This document shows positions 60,134 through 64,000 of a stretch of 64,000 nucleotides of DNA, piece after piece. The position numbers were made by a program, and so were the translations under genes. Position 1 is the stretch's first letter; the number at the start of each line of letters is the position of its first letter. The stretch is from an uncultured Dongia sp. (GTDB lineage: Bacteria > Pseudomonadota > Alphaproteobacteria > Dongiales > Dongiaceae), in contig NZ_CAKZGO010000024.1 in assembly GCF_936916975.1 (NCBI RefSeq), positions 122,386 through 186,385 on the forward strand. Reading direction: 5' to 3'. Below the pieces are notes generated by a model, which was not told where the DNA came from, did no database searches, and worked only from the letters and a program-made list of their open reading frames with translations.

Positions 60134-61225
60134 ATGTCGACTGAAGCGGGACATGACCTAAACGGTCTGCAGAAGAAATGGCTGGATGCCGTGGCTGCGA
60201 CAGCCACCGTCGATGCGCTGGAACAGGTGCGCGTCGATGCGCTGGGCAAGAAGGGTGAGATTTCCGGTTTGATGAAAGTGCTGGGCACGATGGGCCCGGA
60301 TGAACGCAAGGCCTTCGGCGCGCGCCTCAACGTGCTGCGCGACGAGGTGGCATCCGCCATCGATACGAAGAAGACCGGCCTCGCCGATTCAGCGCTGAAT
60401 GCGAAACTTGCGCGTGAGACGCTGGATCTCACTTTGCCGGCTCGGCCCGAGATAGAAGGCCGCATCCACCCGATCACGCAGACAGTTGACGAGATCATCG
60501 CCATTTTCGGCGAGATGGGATTCTCGGTCGCGGAAGGGCCGGATATCGAGGACGATTTCCACAACTTCACCGCGCTCAACATTCCGGCCGATCATCCGGC
60601 GCGCCAGATGCAGGACACCTTCTATCTGCCGGCGAAACCCGATGGCAGCCAGATGGTGCTGCGCACGCATACCTCGCCAGTGCAGATCCGCACCATGCTG
60701 AAAGGCGATCTGCCGATCCGCGTCATCTGCCCGGGGCGCACCTACCGGGTCGATAGCGACATGACGCATTCGCCGATGTTCCATCAGGTCGAAGGCCTAG
60801 TCATCGACACCGCGACCAATATGGGCCACCTCAAAGGCTGCCTGCAGGATTTCGTGCGCGCCTTCTTCGGCATCGACAATCTGCCGGTGCGGTTCCGCCC
60901 CAGCTATTTCCCCTTCACCGAACCGTCGGCGGAGGTCGATATCGGCTGCGACCGTTCGGGCGGCGAGCTGAAGCTGGGCGCCGGGAAAGATTGGCTGGAA
61001 ATCCTGGGCTCCGGCATGGTGCATCCGCGCGTGCTGGAAAACTGCGGCATCGATTCCACCAAATACCAGGGCTTCGCCTTCGGCATGGGGATCGAGCGCA
61101 TCGCCATGCTGAAATACGGCATTCCGGATCTCCGCACCTTCTACGACTCAGATCTGCGGTGGCTGCGCCATTACGGTTTTGTACCTCTTGATATTCCCAC
61201 CATGGTGGGAGGACTGACGCGATGA
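60134..61225 (+). CDS. pheS: Phenylalanyl-tRNA synthetase alpha subunit
   Basis: The 363-residue subunit has the N-terminal coiled-coil (about 1-95) that grips tRNA and a class II catalytic core (motif 2 region [26 protein letters not shown]; motif 3 [14 protein letters not shown]). It forms the alpha2-beta2 enzyme that charges tRNA-Phe. AGGGA lies about 16 nt upstream of the ATG, which is rather far. It overlaps pheT by 4 bp (ATGA). Confidence 0.97.
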   Translation: MSTEAGHDLNGLQKKWLDAVAATATVDALEQVRVDALGKKGEISGLMKVLGTMGPDERKAFGARLNVLRDEVASAIDTKKTGLADSALNAKLARETLDLTLPARPEIEGRIHPITQTVDEIIAIFGEMGFSVAEGPDIEDDFHNFTALNIPADHPARQMQDTFYLPAKPDGSQMVLRTHTSPVQIRTMLKGDLPIRVICPGRTYRVDSDMTHSPMFHQVEGLVIDTATNMGHLKGCLQDFVRAFFGIDNLPVRFRPSYFPFTEPSAEVDIGCDRSGGELKLGAGKDWLEILGSGMVHPRVLENCGIDSTKYQGFAFGMGIERIAMLKYGIPDLRTFYDSDLRWLRHYGFVPLDIPTMVGGLTR

Positions 61226-63615
61226 AATTCACACTCTCCTGGCTGAAGACGCATCTCGAGACCGATGCGGATCTGGCCACCATCACCAAGAAGCTCACCG
61301 ATCTCGGCCTCGAGGTCGAAGGTGTCGAGGACAAGGCGCTGGCGCTGAAGCCCTTCGTCGTCGGCTATGTCGTGGAAGCCGTGCAGCATCCCAATGCCGA
61401 CCGGTTGCGTGTGTGCAAGGTCGATGCAGGCAACGGCATCGTGCAGGTCGTCTGCGGTGCGCCCAACGCGCGCACCGGCATGAAGGGCGTGTTCGCCCCT
61501 GTGGGCACCCATGTGCCGGGCACCGGTCTCGATTTGAAGGCCGGCAATATCCGCGGGCAGGATTCCAACGGCATGCTGTGCTCGGCCCGCGAGTTGGGGT
61601 TGGGGCAGGATCATGACGGCATCATCGAACTGCCGGACGATGCGCCGGTGGGGAAGAGCTTTGTCGAGTATCGTGGGCTGGGTGATCCCATCATCGAGAT
61701 CAAGATCACGCCGGACCGCGCCGATTGCCTCGGCGTGTTCGGTGTCGCGCGCGATCTGGCGTCGGCCGGCTTGGGCAAGCTGAAGCCGATTGCGCCGAAG
61801 CAGGTGAAGGGTACGTTCAAGAGCCCGATCCAGTGGCAGATCGATGAGAGCGCCAAGGCGGCCGTTCCCTATACCGCCGGCCGCTATTTCAAGGGCGTCA
61901 AGAATGGTCCCTCGCCGCAATGGCTGCAGGACCGGCTTGTCTCCATCGGCCTGCGTCCCATTTCGACGCTGGTCGACATCACCAATTTCGTGACCTTCGA
62001 TCTCGGCCGGCCGCTCCATGTGTTCGACGCCGACAAGGTGAAGGGCAATGTCGTCATGCGCTCGGCCAAGACCGGCGAGAGCATCGAGGCGCTCGACGGC
62101 AAGACCTATAGCTTCGAGCCGGGCATGATCGTGATCAGCGACGATAACGGGGCGGAAGCGATCGGCGGCATCATGGGCGGCGCGCCGTCCGGCTGTTCCG
62201 ACACAACGACCAATGTGTTCCTCGAAGCGGCTTTGTTCGACGCCATCACCACGGCGAAAACCGGGCGCAAGCTGGGCGTCACCTCGGATGCACGCTATCG
62301 CTTCGAGCGCGGCGTCGATCCGCTCTCGGTCGATTGGGGCATCGATGTCGCAACCCAGCTCATCACCGATCTCTGCGGTGGCGAGGTGTCGGAAATCACC
62401 ACGGCGGGTGCGGTGCCGGCTGCGCGTAAATCGGTGACCTTCCGCCCGTCGCGCGTGCTGGCGCTGGGTGGCGTTGAGGTAGCCGTGCCGCAGCAGAAGC
62501 AGATCCTGGTCGATCTCGGCTTCGGCGTTACGGAAACCAGCGGCGACAGCTGGACTGTCACGGTCCCGACCTTCCGCGCCGATATCGACGGCGAAGCGGA
62601 TATCGTCGAGGAGGTGATGCGCGTGCACGGCTTCGACAACATTCCGGCCGTCTCTTTGCCGCGCGCTACCGCGCTGCCGGTGATGGCGGTGAGCTTGGGC
62701 CAGAAGCGCGTGCAGCAGGCGAAACGCCTGCTGGCGGTGCGTGGGCTGAATGAGACGGTGACCTTCAGCTTCATGCCCGGCAATGTGGCGGCGATGTTCG
62801 CCGGCAACAACGCGCTGGTGCCGTTGGCCAACCCGATCAGTGCGGATCTCGACGTCATGCGCCCCAGCATCCTCGGCAACCTGCTGATGGCGGCTTCGCG
62901 CAATGCCGCGCGCGGGTTCAGTGATCTTGGGCTGTTCGAGATCGGGCCGACTTATCTCGGCGAAGCCGCAAAGGACCAAGTGCTGGCGGCAACCGGTATC
63001 CGTGTGGGTACGACACCGCGCCATTGGCAGGTGAAGGCACGGCCCTTGGATGCGTTCGACGCCAAGGCCGATGCGGTGGCGCTGCTGTCTGCGTTCGGCG
63101 TGCCGGTGGAAAACCTGCAGATCGAGGCATTGGCGCCGGCGCATTACCATCCCGGCCAGTCGGCCGTGTTGCGCCTGGGTCCGACGATCCTCGCGCAATT
63201 CGGTGCGTTGCATCCGAAGGTCTGTCAGGCGCTGGACGTGAAGGGCCCGGCGGTCGGCTTCGAGGTGTTCCTCGAACGCCTGCCGATGCCGCGATCGAAG
63301 GGCACGGCACGTCCGCTGCTCAATGCCTCGGCCTTCCAGCCCGTCGAGCGCGACTTCGCCTTCATCGTCGATGCGGGCGTCGCCGCCGAGAAACTGGTGA
63401 AGGCCGCCAAGGGCGCCGACAAGGCACTCGTCACCGAGGTCAAGCTGTTCGATATCTTCGCCGGTGGCAGCTTGCCCGAGGGGAAGAAGTCGGTCGCGCT
63501 GTCGGTCGTGCTGCAGCCCCGCGAGAAGACCCTCACCGATGCCGAGATCGAAGCGGTGTCGGCGAAGATCGTCGCGGCGGTGAACAAGGCGACGGGCGGG
63601 GAATTGCGGAAGTAG
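61222..63615 (+). CDS. pheT: Phenylalanyl-tRNA synthetase beta subunit
   Basis: The 797-residue subunit shows an N-terminal tRNA-binding (EMAP-like) domain (about 40-150), the B3/B4 editing domain (about 215-390), B5 (about 400-475), a catalytic-like domain and the C-terminal anticodon-binding FDX-ACB domain (about 705-797). Editing and length are normal. It is translationally coupled to pheS, and family A and B repeats follow directly after its stop. Confidence 0.97.
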   Translation: MKFTLSWLKTHLETDADLATITKKLTDLGLEVEGVEDKALALKPFVVGYVVEAVQHPNADRLRVCKVDAGNGIVQVVCGAPNARTGMKGVFAPVGTHVPGTGLDLKAGNIRGQDSNGMLCSARELGLGQDHDGIIELPDDAPVGKSFVEYRGLGDPIIEIKITPDRADCLGVFGVARDLASAGLGKLKPIAPKQVKGTFKSPIQWQIDESAKAAVPYTAGRYFKGVKNGPSPQWLQDRLVSIGLRPISTLVDITNFVTFDLGRPLHVFDADKVKGNVVMRSAKTGESIEALDGKTYSFEPGMIVISDDNGAEAIGGIMGGAPSGCSDTTTNVFLEAALFDAITTAKTGRKLGVTSDARYRFERGVDPLSVDWGIDVATQLITDLCGGEVSEITTAGAVPAARKSVTFRPSRVLALGGVEVAVPQQKQILVDLGFGVTETSGDSWTVTVPTFRADIDGEADIVEEVMRVHGFDNIPAVSLPRATALPVMAVSLGQKRVQQAKRLLAVRGLNETVTFSFMPGNVAAMFAGNNALVPLANPISADLDVMRPSILGNLLMAASRNAARGFSDLGLFEIGPTYLGEAAKDQVLAATGIRVGTTPRHWQVKARPLDAFDAKADAVALLSAFGVPVENLQIEALAPAHYHPGQSAVLRLGPTILAQFGALHPKVCQALDVKGPAVGFEVFLERLPMPRSKGTARPLLNASAFQPVERDFAFIVDAGVAAEKLVKAAKGADKALVTEVKLFDIFAGGSLPEGKKSVALSVVLQPREKTLTDAEIEAVSAKIVAAVNKATGGELRK

Positions 63616-63630
63616 GTTTCAGACTCAATC

Positions 63631-63720
63631 GTCATCCTCCGCGCAGGCGAAGGACCCACGAGTTGCTTTCTTCAGTTACGGACAAACTCGTGGGTGGTCC
63701 GCCTTCGCGGACCATGACGA
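63631..63720. repeat. Dispersed inverted repeat, family A, copy 3
   Basis: The right arm (about 63684-63720) is nearly identical to copy 2, while the left arm (63631-63664) carries several changes. The loop GAGTTGCTTTCTTCAGT is shared with copies 1 and 2. It begins 15 bp after the pheT stop. Confidence 0.85.
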
Positions 63721-63729
63721 TGAGATATG

Positions 63730-63848
63730 AGCCCTCTCCCCTCGCGGGAGAGGGTGCGAGGCAAAGCTGAGCGGGTGAGGGGGTGGCTGCACCCGACTCG
63801 CCGTTAGAGCCCCCTCACCCTGACCCTCTCCCGCGAGGGGAGAGGGAA
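63730..63848. repeat. Dispersed inverted repeat, family B, copy 2
   Basis: It has the same two-hairpin design as 28659-28768: a CTCTCCC/GGGAGAGG hairpin at each end and an outer GTGAGGGGGTGG / CCCCCTCACC inverted repeat between them. The spacer sequence differs from copy 1. Confidence 0.8.
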
Positions 63849-63892
63849 GCGCGGTGGGGCGAGGGTTAGATTCGCCCTCACATAAACATCAC

Positions 63893-64000
63893 CCATACCC
63901 CCCTCTCTAACTCGCCCCTCGAGGGGGAGAGGATTGGAACGAGGGTGTTCGTTCCAGCTATCAAGCGCGGTCGGAACTCCCTCCCCCTTGAGGGGGAGGG
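63893..64000. repeat. Further C/G-rich inverted repeat cut by the window end
   Basis: CCCCTCGAGGGGGAGAGG near 63917 and CCCTCCCCCTTGAGGGGGAGGG at the window edge form two hairpin-like elements resembling family B but with different spacers. No gene is visible between 63616 and 64000. Confidence 0.6.

Noticed and set aside
61171..63213. 680-codon minus-strand frame opposite pheT
   Set aside because: pheT is unmistakable on the plus strand; the opposite frame has no recognisable domain and is a composition artefact.

Overview
The window is a GC-rich chromosomal segment of an alphaproteobacterium. The best fit is a Rhodospirillales-type organism; this is inferred from gene content and order and was not checked against any database. 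Supporting signs are the block miaB-phoH-ybeY-corC-lnt-XRE regulator-metK-trmB, the Suv3-like helicase/S4 protein followed by fdxA and carD, a PAS_5 protein, and an ndvB/ndvC-like glucan pair. Coding density is high. I see no rRNA, tRNA, CRISPR array, insertion sequence or phage gene.

Layout. 1-11141: the 3' part of a giant repeat-built secreted protein (tandem units, Ig/VCBS-like repeats, a von Willebrand A domain, RTX repeats, C-terminal type I secretion region). 11334-23641: a PAS_5 protein, a small membrane protein, the ndvB/ndvC-like pair, prolyl iminopeptidase, an M48 lipoprotein protease, a membrane adenylate cyclase, a phosphatase-fold protein without its metal motifs, and a small RTX protein. 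23964-32545: carD, fdxA, S4 protein and helicase, then map, a DUF2157-like membrane protein, a Sel1 protein and trmB. 32560-40242: the housekeeping block metK to miaB, all on the minus strand. 40443-43598: an ornithine cyclodeaminase-family enzyme and a chemoreceptor.

43879-55730 is the most distinctive region. A LysR regulator diverges from nine co-directional genes: potA-potB-potC-potD-like polyamine importer genes, two tandem NylB-type serine hydrolases (6-aminohexanoate-dimer hydrolase family), an amidase-signature enzyme, an acetylpolyamine amidohydrolase and a membrane sulfatase-fold protein. Read together this looks like an uptake-and-hydrolysis module for N-acylated polyamines or small cationic oligoamides. 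The enzyme families are read from motifs; the pathway is inference.

55734-63615 holds an RluA-type pseudouridine synthase, an M20 peptidase, a DMT transporter, and rpmI-rplT-(small exported protein)-pheS-pheT, with a strong terminator or attenuator in front of pheS. Two families of inverted repeats lie between genes. One has three copies, two of them between convergent gene ends and one just downstream of pheT; the other lies upstream of the helicase gene and downstream of pheT.
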